64,000 bases of DNA. Origin: Cognatundibacterium jejuense (GTDB lineage Bacteria > Pseudomonadota > Gammaproteobacteria > Burkholderiales > Burkholderiaceae_D). The position numbers and the translations under genes were made by a program. The stretch spans positions 119,742-183,741 of the forward strand of contig NZ_JACOFV010000011.1 in assembly GCF_014284255.1 (NCBI RefSeq), written 5' to 3'. Below the pieces are notes generated by a model that worked only from the letters and a program-made list of their open reading frames with translations, was not told the origin of the DNA and made no database searches. Within the stretch, counting starts at the first letter, position 1. Each line of letters begins with the position of its first letter. Shown piece by piece: positions 1 to 8,894 of the stretch.

Positions 1-128
1 TTCACTACATTGCAATCCAAGACTTATAGCCCGCGATTCGCCCGCATGCAATAATTGGACATTCTTCGCAGCAAGTTTATTGCTGAATATCTTATTGTTA
101 AAGCATATTTTTTGATGGAGCTTGTTAG

Positions 129-974
129 ATGTCCTGGACATTGACCCGTCTACGCTGGCTGGCTTTGTTTTTTGCATTTGCTACGTCTATGCCCGACGCC
201 GCTGAATTGCAGCGCAATATCAAGGTCGGCATTCTTCCATACCTTTCCCCCCAGGTTCTGATCACTTTGTTTGCTCCGGTTCGCGAGCAATTGCAACAAC
301 AAACTGGAATCCCGGTTGAACTTTATACCGCTACTGATGTACCTGGTATCTTAAAAAAATCTCTGCACCAGGATTATGATGTGCTCATCATGTCGGCACA
401 TCTTTCCAGATTTCTACAAAAAAGAGCCGGTTATATTCCCGCGATTCAATTTACTAATGATTTGTATGGTTCCGTGTTTGTGGCGGATAATTCCAAGATA
501 GTTAAATTGGCCGATTTGCGGGGGAAGAAGCTGGCTGTCACTGACCGGGCAGTGTTGGTTAATTTAGCGGTATTCAAAGCGCTTCAAGAAGACCATATAC
601 GTGAAGGTGATTTGATAGTTAGGCCAAGTTTGAATCAGAACGCAGCGCTGTTATCCATAGTTAAAGGCGAAAATGACGCTGCGATAGCCGCTCATTTTGC
701 CTTGGATCAAATGCCTGAAGAACAAGCGCGTTGCTGTCGTGAAATTTTTCGTACTCAGACCTTGCCAAATATGATGATCTCGTTTTCTTCGCGATTAACC
801 GAGAAGCAAAGGCTGGCCTTGACGGCGGCACTGCTCAACTTGCCAGAAACTGAGGCTGGCGCGCAATTTTTAAAAAATAGTCGGTTTGGTGGGGTAAAAA
901 AAATTGAGTTGTCGAGTATGCCTGAATTGGATAAATTTCTTCCTGAAACCTTAAAGTATCTGGATTTGCAATGA
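129..974 (+). CDS. PhnD-like periplasmic substrate-binding protein
   Basis: This is a 281-residue protein with an N-terminal signal peptide (about residues 1-25, hydrophobic and ending near DAAE). The rest resembles the PhnD/phosphate-phosphonate periplasmic binding family: an early GILPYLSP strand, a central segment where the ligand is usually bound, and the LRGKKLAVTD segment typical of the second lobe. No ABC permease or ATPase gene is near. Its stop codon overlaps the start of the sensor kinase by four bases (ATGA), so the two are probably translated together. By analogy with other solo PhnD-like proteins, it probably presents a ligand to the kinase instead of feeding a transporter; that is inference. 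The start has a GGAG about nine bases upstream. The ligand cannot be told from sequence. Confidence 0.8.
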   Translation: MSWTLTRLRWLALFFAFATSMPDAAELQRNIKVGILPYLSPQVLITLFAPVREQLQQQTGIPVELYTATDVPGILKKSLHQDYDVLIMSAHLSRFLQKRAGYIPAIQFTNDLYGSVFVADNSKIVKLADLRGKKLAVTDRAVLVNLAVFKALQEDHIREGDLIVRPSLNQNAALLSIVKGENDAAIAAHFALDQMPEEQARCCREIFRTQTLPNMMISFSSRLTEKQRLALTAALLNLPETEAGAQFLKNSRFGGVKKIELSSMPELDKFLPETLKYLDLQ

Positions 975-3343
975 GATTGTCGTTACGTTGGAAATTGGTT
1001 TTAGGCTGCGTACTGGTAGAAGTGGTCATGCTGAGCTTTTTGGTTGCTAATAGTTTACGGCTCAATCATGATCACATGTTGCAATTGGTCGATCTTCGGT
1101 TGAAAGAAGTCTCAGTCTTATTGAATGCATCCATCGCCCCAGCGCTCGCTCAAGAAGATTACGCTGCGATTAACGATGTGTTTCGCAGTAGTCGTCGCAA
1201 AGACGGTATTGTTTATTTTCTTTTGTTTGATCACGATCATCATTTGATCGTCTCGAATGGTTGGGATAGTGAATTGCCACAGGACCTTTCCCATTTTCAA
1301 ACCGCAAAAAGTCCAACGCGCATTGATGCACGCTTGCCTGTCACATTGGCTGGTTTGCCCTATGGTGATTTGATGTTTGGCGTGAACACCCAATTTGTAC
1401 TGGATGCACGTAACAATTTGTTGAAAGAATCTATTCTGATTGCCGCGGTAGAAATTTTACTGTCTTTTATTTTTATCGCTTTACTAGGTTCTTGGCTGAC
1501 ACGTCATTTAAAACGTCTTGAAGTCGCTGCAAACGCAATCTCTCGTGGTGAATATGGACTGCGCATTGCGCATACAGGTAATGACGAAGTTGGGATAGTA
1601 GGACGTGCTTTAAATGTTATGGGAGAACAATTAGAGCGCGATATTCTCACCTTAAAGCATAGTGAACAGCAACAACGTGAAACCGCCGAACGATTGCAGT
1701 CGGTATTTGAAGCAGTTCCTGATTACCTGACACTGAGCAAATTAGACAATGGCATGATCGTCTATGCGAACGCGGGTTTTGAAGCAATAACTGGCTACAC
1801 ACGTAATGAGACCATGGGTAAAACCAGCCTGGAAATGGGAATTTGGCTCGATATCGAAAATCGCAAACGTTGGGTAAAAATTGTTAAAGTCAACGGCTAC
1901 GTGAGTGATTATCAGACATCCATTCTGGCTAAGGATGGCACGGTAAAAGCGATACTGTTGTCAGCAAAGCTTCTGAACATTGATGGAGTTCCTCACATCG
2001 TCACTATTTGTAAAGATATTACGGAGCGTCTTGAGTCAGAAGTGAAGGTGGAGATGAGTCGTCGCAAACTTCAAGCGGTGTTGGATGCCGCTTCAGAAGT
2101 CTCGATCATAGCGACGGATGTCTACGGCAAAATAACGATGTTCAATAGTGGCGCAGAAAAAATGTTGGGATATAGTGCAGATGAGTTTTTGGGCAGACTG
2201 ACACCAGCACCTTTTCACGACAAAGAAGAATTGCGCGAACGTAGCCGGCAATTATCTAAACAATTTTCGCGCCACATTTCTGGTATCGAGATTTTTACCG
2301 CGATAGCGATTAGAGATGGTTCTGATTTCACTAACTGGACGTATATTCACAAAAGCGGCAAACGTATTAATGTTTCCCTTGTCGTCACAACAATGCGCGA
2401 TGAGTTTGAAAACGTCGTCGGCTTTTTGGGGATCGCGCGCGACATTACGCCACAAGTTGAGGCTAGAGCTGCACTGAGTAAACTTAATGATGAACTCGAA
2501 TCAAGAGTTGTTGTGAGAACTGCGGAACTGAAAACAGCCAACGATGAGTTAGCTGAAGCAATGGAAAAATTACAGCTGGCGCAGGATGAATTGATACGCT
2601 CTGAAAAGCTCAAAGCTTTAGGAAATATCGTTGCCGTAGTCGCGCATGAGCTCAATACGCCGATTGGCAATAGCCTGACAGTGGCGAGCACTTTGCGTGA
2701 AAAAACCAAACATGTGAATCAATTATTTGCTGAAGGTGGCTTACGCAAATCGAGTCTCAGTGAGTATCTGAGCGATGCTGATGAGGGAACCTCTATTTTA
2801 ATCCGTGCGTTAAATCGCTCCAGTGATCTCGTTAACAATTTTAAACATGTTGCTGTCGACCAGACCACAGAACAACGCCGGCCATTTGATTTGCATGACG
2901 TTATCGTCGATGTGGTTGCAGTATTGAGTCCGATGTTACGCAAAACACCTTACCGTTTTAATTTTGAGGTTCCTTCAGGGATATTGATGGATAGTTACCC
3001 CGGCCCGTTAGAGCAGGTCGTGACAAATTTAATCACCAATTCTCTGGCGCATGCATTTGAGGATAAAGATCAAGGCGAGATGTATTTGAGCGCATCTCTA
3101 CTTGACGACAATACGGTTCAAATTATTTTTACGGATGATGGCATAGGGATAGAAACAGATCACCTATCACGAATTTTTGATCCGTTTTACACCACCAAAT
3201 TAGGGCGTGGTGGAACAGGTTTAGGTTTGAACATCGTACACAATATTGCCACCAAAACTTTAGGGGGAAATTTGAGTGTTGAGAGCATTTATGGCAAGGG
3301 TACCGTATTTACTCTCAACATCCCGTTAAAGGCGCCAATCTGA
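971..3343 (+). CDS. PAS-domain hybrid-length sensor histidine kinase
   Basis: This 790-residue inner-membrane sensor kinase has a first membrane helix near residues 8-27, a periplasmic region to about 150, and a second helix near 155-176. A HAMP segment (about 176-228) and two PAS domains (about 243-355 and 367-500) follow, then a coiled coil (500-545). In the phosphoacceptor domain the HELNTP box places the phosphorylated histidine at residue 559. The ATPase domain shows the N box (LITNSLAHAF), DDGIGIE and GGTGLGLN. No response regulator lies in the adjacent sequence, so its partner is elsewhere. The four-base overlap with the preceding periplasmic binding protein suggests that the pair forms one sensing unit. 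Confidence 0.9.
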   Translation: MRLSLRWKLVLGCVLVEVVMLSFLVANSLRLNHDHMLQLVDLRLKEVSVLLNASIAPALAQEDYAAINDVFRSSRRKDGIVYFLLFDHDHHLIVSNGWDSELPQDLSHFQTAKSPTRIDARLPVTLAGLPYGDLMFGVNTQFVLDARNNLLKESILIAAVEILLSFIFIALLGSWLTRHLKRLEVAANAISRGEYGLRIAHTGNDEVGIVGRALNVMGEQLERDILTLKHSEQQQRETAERLQSVFEAVPDYLTLSKLDNGMIVYANAGFEAITGYTRNETMGKTSLEMGIWLDIENRKRWVKIVKVNGYVSDYQTSILAKDGTVKAILLSAKLLNIDGVPHIVTICKDITERLESEVKVEMSRRKLQAVLDAASEVSIIATDVYGKITMFNSGAEKMLGYSADEFLGRLTPAPFHDKEELRERSRQLSKQFSRHISGIEIFTAIAIRDGSDFTNWTYIHKSGKRINVSLVVTTMRDEFENVVGFLGIARDITPQVEARAALSKLNDELESRVVVRTAELKTANDELAEAMEKLQLAQDELIRSEKLKALGNIVAVVAHELNTPIGNSLTVASTLREKTKHVNQLFAEGGLRKSSLSEYLSDADEGTSILIRALNRSSDLVNNFKHVAVDQTTEQRRPFDLHDVIVDVVAVLSPMLRKTPYRFNFEVPSGILMDSYPGPLEQVVTNLITNSLAHAFEDKDQGEMYLSASLLDDNTVQIIFTDDGIGIETDHLSRIFDPFYTTKLGRGGTGLGLNIVHNIATKTLGGNLSVESIYGKGTVFTLNIPLKAPI

Positions 3344-3362
3344 GGGCGCTATTGGTTGCCGA

Positions 3363-4682
3363 TTAAGCTTTGCTATTTGCTTCCATGCTTTGATCTGTGA
3401 CGACAGTATCGTTGGTCGCTGGTGTGCCGTCCTTAATCTTGACAAAGCGTGTCAGTATCAAAACAGGAATAGCTGAGATTAATACCCATACAAAAAAATT
3501 CTTGTATCCCAAAGCAACCTGAATATCGCCACTGATCATTTTAAAGAACACAAAACCCAGTTGCATGACACCAGTACCTAAGGCGTAATGCGCAGTCTGG
3601 TATTTACCGACCGCCACAACTTGCATGATGAAAAGAATTAATCCGACAAAACCAAAACCATAGCCAAACATTTCAAAGCTCAATGCAGTCGCGATCACGC
3701 TCATATTGTCGGGCAGCGTGCTGCTCAGAAAAAAGAACACCAGGTTTGGTACATTCATCGCCAAAATCAACCAAGGCAGTGCCCGACGTAAGCCCAGCCA
3801 CGACGCGAAATAACCACCGAGAATACTCCCCCCGAGAAACGCGACTGTACCTGCCGTTCCATAGACGACACCGACCTGATCTGTACTCAGACCTAATCCA
3901 CCGAGTTCCCGTGAATCGCGCAAAAACAAGGGACCTATTGTTTGAATTTGACCTTCACCTGCGCGAAATAAAATGATGAAAGTAATTGCAAGCCAGATAC
4001 CCGGTTTTTTGAAAAAATCGATAATCACATCGAGTAAGGTCGTGAATACACTGCGCATTGATGCTTCAGTGTTAGTGTTTTTAGTCCCTGGCAACGCCCA
4101 GCTATGATATAAACCGAGCGCTGTCAGCATGATGCCCAGTATGCCAAAAATGATCATCCAGGCGTGATGCGCATCCATTTGTTTTTCTAAATAACCCGCC
4201 AGAATGACCAGTCCACCGAGCGAGATAAATTTAGCAGCATTAAAGAATGCACCTTGCCAACCTGCGTAGGCGGCTTGTTGCTTATTGCTGAGGCTGGCAA
4301 TATACAAACCGTCGGCAGCGATATCATGGGTTGCCGAAGCGATTGCTACTACACCTAGCAGTGCAATACTCATAGCAAAATACATAGGCATTTGTAACGA
4401 TAATGCGACTAGTCCAAGGCAGACACCGCCGATGAGTTGAAACGAGACAACGATGAGTTTTTTACTGCTAGCAGCTTCCAGAAATGGACTCCATAGACAT
4501 TTAAATACCCAAGCCAAACCAATCAAGCCAGTCCAGCGGGCAATTTGATCATTGGGAACACCTAAACTTTTATACATCAGACCTGCGACCAAGGCGACGG
4601 CATAAAAGGGTAAACCTTCTGCCAGATATAAGGTGGGTACCCAACGCATAGGGTGGACGCTTACTGTCTTTTCAGTAGTCAT
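3363..4682 (-). CDS. MFS transporter (AmpG-like)
   Basis: This 439-residue integral membrane protein has about twelve hydrophobic segments. The N-terminal LYLAEGLPFY motif is typical of the AmpG/RhtX-type branch of the major facilitator superfamily, which imports muropeptides or siderophores. It is convergent with the upstream sensor kinase, with only about 20 bases between the stops. A start at 4682 gives a sensible hydrophilic N terminus before the first helix. The exact substrate is not visible. Assignment to true AmpG would need a phylogeny, because several families share this signature. Confidence 0.8.
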   Translation of the reverse strand: MTTEKTVSVHPMRWVPTLYLAEGLPFYAVALVAGLMYKSLGVPNDQIARWTGLIGLAWVFKCLWSPFLEAASSKKLIVVSFQLIGGVCLGLVALSLQMPMYFAMSIALLGVVAIASATHDIAADGLYIASLSNKQQAAYAGWQGAFFNAAKFISLGGLVILAGYLEKQMDAHHAWMIIFGILGIMLTALGLYHSWALPGTKNTNTEASMRSVFTTLLDVIIDFFKKPGIWLAITFIILFRAGEGQIQTIGPLFLRDSRELGGLGLSTDQVGVVYGTAGTVAFLGGSILGGYFASWLGLRRALPWLILAMNVPNLVFFFLSSTLPDNMSVIATALSFEMFGYGFGFVGLILFIMQVVAVGKYQTAHYALGTGVMQLGFVFFKMISGDIQVALGYKNFFVWVLISAIPVLILTRFVKIKDGTPATNDTVVTDQSMEANSKA

Positions 4683-5203
4683 AAGATAGTCTCAATGGCA
4701 TAAATTATTATGGTGCTGATCGGCTTGAATTTTCATCTTTATAACGTCGACAGCAAAGCTTAGGATTCAGAACATACTAGCGCCTGTCATCTAGGTCAAC
4801 TGGTTTTATATTTGCAATGCCACTTAAGTGCCAGTATTATTTGTTTGGTTTAAATATCGAGCATATTTTTTACTTTAATACACTGAGAATCTTCCATAAA
4901 TCGCCGATTATCAGCACGCTGTCTGGGTGTTGCATCTGCTAGGTTAACATGTGTTGATTGATTAACTGGTATTGTCATCGCTAAGTTTATTTTTTGCTGT
5001 TTTCAGGATGCCAGGAAGATGATTTTCTCGGTAATTGGTATTGGAATTAATTCAAATGCGGAACTGTAAGACCTTCTGAGTTTTGTTGTTGCAGAGTTTT
5101 GTGCTGCACAGAGCCGGGTAGCTTGCACGGGTTATTTGATAAAGACAAGAAGGTAGTTTTTTTTAGTGCTTTCTAGTACATCAATAAAATTACTTGTATA
5201 AAA
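4683..5203. other. intergenic region, divergent promoters
   Basis: About 520 AT-rich bases separate the divergent MFS gene and the HGSNAT-like gene. Both upstream regions must lie here. I see no strong palindrome, terminator or small gene with a convincing ribosome-binding site. Confidence 0.5.
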
Positions 5204-6298
5204 ATGGAGACAAAGTACGTGGAAAAACAAAAACAAGGTCGTTTTTTATCGGTAGATGTATTTCGTGGCCTCACCGTCGCCGCCATGTTATTGGTCAATA
5301 ATGCTGGTGATTGGGACCACGTATTCCCATGGCTTGAGCATGCCGAGTGGCACGGATGTACACCGGCAGATTTTATTTTTCCTTTCTTTTTGTTGATTGT
5401 CGGATTATCGGTTTCTCTTGCATTGAGCCCACAATTAGAACGTGGCGCCAACGTGAATGCCTTGCGATCTTCCGTGCTGTGGCGCGCTGTACGTTTGTTT
5501 TGTCTGGGCTTGGCATTGCATTTGATTGCTACGTTAACGATTGATGGGCGTGCGTTCCGACTGCTTGGCGTGCTGCAAAGAATTGGTATTTGTTTTGCTT
5601 TTGCAGGTTTATGCGTACTGTACATACGCTCCTTCATACAGCGTTGGATATTGACTGCTTTGATCCTGGTGACTTCTACTTTGGCACTGTTGGCATACGG
5701 ATCTTTATTGCCAGGACAAAACCTGGCAGACCATATTGATACGATGTTATTAGGTCATTTCGCTTATAGCTTTGATGCGGTGACAGGGCTGGCACATGAC
5801 CCTGAAGGTATCTTTTCTACATTCCCGGCTTTCGCCAGTGTTTTGTTGGGTGTTCAGGCCGCCTGGTTTTTGCGTCAAAGTAAATTATCTGCTTTATGTC
5901 TGATCGGTGTCGGCATGTTGGTGGTGGGCTATTTGATGTCTTACTGGTTGCCAATGAATAAGCAATTGTGGACGGCTTCATTTGTGTTTTGGACCAGTGG
6001 CGCCGCTTATATCGTTATCGCTGCGTTTCATTGGCTGATTGATCTCAAGAATTTTCCTGGGATTGGGCGTAGTTTTGGCATCAATTCCATCGCTGCTTAT
6101 GCTGGATCATGGGTGGCGACTTGTTTGCTTGCATTTAGCGGTTGGGGAGACGCCATTTACAAGCATGTCTTCTTGCCATTGTTGGGCGCGCGATTCGGTG
6201 AGGACTTTTCGTCGGTTGCGTTTGCGTTGGCATTTACCGCAGTGTTCGCCGCGCTCATGTATGGGATGGCGCGCAAGGGGTGGCGTATAGTGATCTGA
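5204..6298 (+). CDS. HGSNAT/YeiB-like membrane acyltransferase family protein
   Basis: This is a 364-residue protein with about ten membrane segments. The N-terminal RFLSVDVFRGLTVAAM and the ADFIFPFFLL motif are hallmarks of the COG4299 family (heparan-alpha-glucosaminide N-acetyltransferase-like; DUF5009). Eukaryotic members move acetyl groups across a membrane onto a sugar amine. The substrate of bacterial members is generally unknown. It stands alone, with a long upstream region on one side and a convergent HDOD gene on the other. Family membership is confident, biochemical role is not. Confidence 0.82.
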   Translation: METKYVEKQKQGRFLSVDVFRGLTVAAMLLVNNAGDWDHVFPWLEHAEWHGCTPADFIFPFFLLIVGLSVSLALSPQLERGANVNALRSSVLWRAVRLFCLGLALHLIATLTIDGRAFRLLGVLQRIGICFAFAGLCVLYIRSFIQRWILTALILVTSTLALLAYGSLLPGQNLADHIDTMLLGHFAYSFDAVTGLAHDPEGIFSTFPAFASVLLGVQAAWFLRQSKLSALCLIGVGMLVVGYLMSYWLPMNKQLWTASFVFWTSGAAYIVIAAFHWLIDLKNFPGIGRSFGINSIAAYAGSWVATCLLAFSGWGDAIYKHVFLPLLGARFGEDFSSVAFALAFTAVFAALMYGMARKGWRIVI

Positions 6299-6388
6299 CG
6301 AATAGAGGGAGGTTACATTAACACTGCCCTTCATTTTTTATCCACAAAAAGTAAGGCGCTCGTTCTAGCCATTCAAGCTTTACTGCAG

Positions 6389-7225
6389 TTATACCAATAA
6401 TGCAGCCGATAAAGATTCGATTTCGTCGTCGGCATTATCAAGAACTTCTTGCAGTGTCGTATCGTCAACTTCAAAATCGATATTGGCGGCGAATTTCTTG
6501 GTGTTTAAGCCATCTTGTTCATGTAATGGGGAAATGACAGGGGCAATATCATTGGCCAAGATCAGCGTATCACCTAATGATATTGGTGGCACACCAGATA
6601 TACCTTGCCAGAGTAATTCAGCCGCTTTCATCACGTGTTCCGGAATACCTAATTGCTTCATCACGCCACGGCCAATTAATTTTTCGCCATATTCGCGCCA
6701 GATTTCAGGTTCACCATCAAGTAAGCCGGGAAACTCTTCTGCTCTCGAAATTAAATAAAAACCGCCAACCTCATGCACGATGCCAGCGAACATCGCTGTA
6801 TCTGGATCGACTCTGGTGATGTGTCTGGCGATAACTTGCGCTAATGCCGCTACGTGGGCTGAATGTTCCCATAGTTGTTTGGCTTTTTGTTTTAATACCG
6901 GATCGCGTAGCTGACTATTAAGCTGACGTACCAGGGTCGCGCTTACCAGTGTTCTGAGGGTGCGAAAGCCGAGACGGCTGATCGCCATGGGGACATTGTT
7001 GATATCGTTGCCAGAGCGATTAAATGCCGATGAATTAGCCATCGCTACTGTTCGGGCTGATAGTACAGGATCGGCAATGATGTATTTTGCGGCTGTTTCG
7101 AGATGACAATCTGGGTTGTCGAGGATGCGCTTTAACTTTAAGGTTTCTTCAACATGGGTAGGAAATACCAAATCGCCCTGATTGGCTTGTTCGGCAATAT
7201 TTTTATAGATGGCTAAACGATCCAT
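6389..7225 (-). CDS. HDOD domain protein
   Basis: This 278-residue cytoplasmic protein consists of an HDOD domain, the HD-related output domain found in bacterial signalling proteins. Visible features are the ADPVLSARTVAMANSSAF segment, SRLGFRTLRTLV and a central HSAHVAALAQVIARH helix. HDOD domains usually lack the full metal-binding HD motif and act as regulatory scaffolds. I place the start at the ATG at 7225 because a GGGAGG lies just upstream of it. An in-frame ATG seven codons earlier lacks such a site. The gene is convergent with the membrane acyltransferase gene. Confidence 0.88.
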   Translation of the reverse strand: MDRLAIYKNIAEQANQGDLVFPTHVEETLKLKRILDNPDCHLETAAKYIIADPVLSARTVAMANSSAFNRSGNDINNVPMAISRLGFRTLRTLVSATLVRQLNSQLRDPVLKQKAKQLWEHSAHVAALAQVIARHITRVDPDTAMFAGIVHEVGGFYLISRAEEFPGLLDGEPEIWREYGEKLIGRGVMKQLGIPEHVMKAAELLWQGISGVPPISLGDTLILANDIAPVISPLHEQDGLNTKKFAANIDFEVDDTTLQEVLDNADDEIESLSAALLV

Positions 7226-7610
7226 GAAAGGCCTCCCTCGAAACATTGAGATCTGATGATAGTGTTAAAAAATGTAAATTGCTAGGTATTGATTGTATAG
7301 GATAGTACAAAATTTCCATGTGGCAACGTTTTTTTCTATCTTGATTCAAAGCGGGAACGTTCTTAAAATGGCTTATAAGATTTAGCATTTTTACATTAAA
7401 AATTATAAAAATACTACTAAATATTTTGTAAGTGTTGTTCAATTGCTGTGAAAAATTGTGGAGACAGACAGACTCATCCTGAGGAGTGAGTCTGTCTATT
7501 ATCTGAAACGTTGCAAGGAAATGTAGTGTGACGACGCGACGCGCAAAGACGTGGTGTAACTTAAAACCAGATGCTACCTCAACAATCCCCTGCAACTATC
7601 GGCTCGCGCG
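7226..7610. other. intergenic region with strong inverted repeat
   Basis: This stretch lies between two minus-strand genes. It contains a perfect 11-base inverted repeat (7466-7476 with 7487-7497, ten-base loop) downstream of the zinc-ribbon gene and upstream of the HDOD gene. There is no uridine run on either strand, so it may be a transcript-end stabiliser or a factor-dependent terminator. I see no gene here. Confidence 0.5.
7466..7497 (-). terminator. hairpin downstream of zinc-ribbon membrane gene
   Basis: AGACAGACTCA pairs perfectly with TGAGTCTGTCT around a ten-base loop. It sits about 115 bases after the stop codon of the upstream minus-strand gene. The absence of a T tract makes an intrinsic terminator only one possible reading. 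Confidence 0.4.
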
Positions 7611-8672
7611 TCAGGATGTTTTTTTATTTTTATGATCGTTGGCTGGTACGCCACAAGTTGGACAATACGGGTAAAACGCGTTGTGTCGTAAGCCACATGC
7701 ATGGCATTTGGTGTAGGTTGTTAGGCCGCAGTGCATGCAAAAATTAACCTGCACGCCTTCAATTGCCGGGATTGCTCTGTCGCACCCGGGACATTGTCCG
7801 CGTGCCATAGATTCAAGCGCTTTTTCATAGCGGATCTCGTGCTTACGTTCCTCCTGCGGAGCAGCCTGCTCCAGACTTTTTTTCTCCAGATAATTTTGCA
7901 GCGATTTGATTAATGCTTTTCCGCCGATGAATGTCAGCGCCGCACCAACACCATAGCGGATATAACCACCAAAGCTCGGAAGATAAGGGACCAGTTCAAA
8001 GAAAAATGCGAACAGTGCAAAAACGATGTAGCCCCAAACGAAAGGCCATTGCTGACTTTTGCGATGCTGACGAAACAGCCATATGGCGATTGCTAACAGA
8101 GGTGCCACGAATAACAAACGAATACCGAATGCCTTGAGCGAATCTTTGTAGAGTGCGGTTTCGTATGCACGATTTGCAATGACTTCCAGGTCTGCGAGTT
8201 GCTGTTGCTGTGGTCGTATGTTTTCTTCGATCACTAGTTTTTGTTGATCGATCTGTTTAATTTTATCTTCGAGTTGCTGTTGCATTTGCAACTGCACATC
8301 AAGCTTGCGTGCTTTCGCGACAACTTCTGGATTTTGATCTGACTGTTCAGTGCTATTGCGTGCCGCCCGCCAATTATCGAAACTCTGCTTGTCCTTTGCA
8401 TAGTTTTCACGACTTGTGTTCAGTTGATTGCTCAGAAGGCGTTGTTGATTTTCGAACGCAAGTATCTGCTTACGCTGAGGAGCGATGAGTAATTCAATTT
8501 TTTGATTTGCAGCATGATCGACAAAATCCTCCGGTGTTGGTGATTTTGACAAAAGCGGTAAATCGGCAATCAGACTCGCACCGACTTTGATGAGGAAAAA
8601 TGCAAATAATAAGGCAATAGCCCACTGTCCAAATCGAAAAAATCTTTCAGGCCCACGCAGCTGTGTGTACAT
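7611..8672 (-). CDS. membrane protein with coiled coil and C-terminal zinc ribbons
   Basis: I do not recognise a named family for this 353-residue protein. It has a membrane helix near residues 15-35 and then a glutamine/lysine-rich coiled coil (about 50-170). Two further hydrophobic segments (about 185-200 and 210-250) follow. The C-terminal 70 residues hold cysteine pairs (CPGC, CMHC, CHAC, CPTC) that form two probable zinc ribbons. This layout suggests an inner-membrane protein with an extended periplasmic or cytoplasmic coiled coil and a cytoplasmic metal-binding tail. The function is unknown. The gene precedes the HDOD gene on the same strand, with a hairpin in the gap. Confidence 0.75.
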   Translation of the reverse strand: MYTQLRGPERFFRFGQWAIALLFAFFLIKVGASLIADLPLLSKSPTPEDFVDHAANQKIELLIAPQRKQILAFENQQRLLSNQLNTSRENYAKDKQSFDNWRAARNSTEQSDQNPEVVAKARKLDVQLQMQQQLEDKIKQIDQQKLVIEENIRPQQQQLADLEVIANRAYETALYKDSLKAFGIRLLFVAPLLAIAIWLFRQHRKSQQWPFVWGYIVFALFAFFFELVPYLPSFGGYIRYGVGAALTFIGGKALIKSLQNYLEKKSLEQAAPQEERKHEIRYEKALESMARGQCPGCDRAIPAIEGVQVNFCMHCGLTTYTKCHACGLRHNAFYPYCPTCGVPANDHKNKKTS

Positions 8673-8830
8673 ACCTTCTCCTTCAATTTTGATGTTGAGC
8701 AGTTCCGTAAAAATCTTTTTTTATTCAATTTCTATGGAACTGGAGTTGCCATTTTATACCGTTAATTTAATTTCCCATCCGATATATTTTTTGTATTTAT
8801 ATTGATGGCTTTGAGAAAGAAATTGGGTAA

Positions 8831-8860
8831 AAAAAACAGCGCCCATGGGTAGGGCGCTGT
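8831..8860 (-). terminator. rho-independent terminator of the S9 peptidase gene
   Basis: ACAGCGCCC (8836-8844) pairs with GGGCGCTGT (8852-8860) around a seven-base loop. Read on the minus strand, the stem is followed by a run of eight T. It lies about 35 bases past the peptidase stop codon. Confidence 0.85.
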
Positions 8861-8894
8861 TTATCAGATTAAAACGTAATAAAAAGGAAGAACA

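Noticed and set aside
5173..5637. Minus-strand frame over the start of the HGSNAT-like gene
   Set aside because: Antisense shadow of a well-supported membrane protein gene; its own sequence shows no family features.
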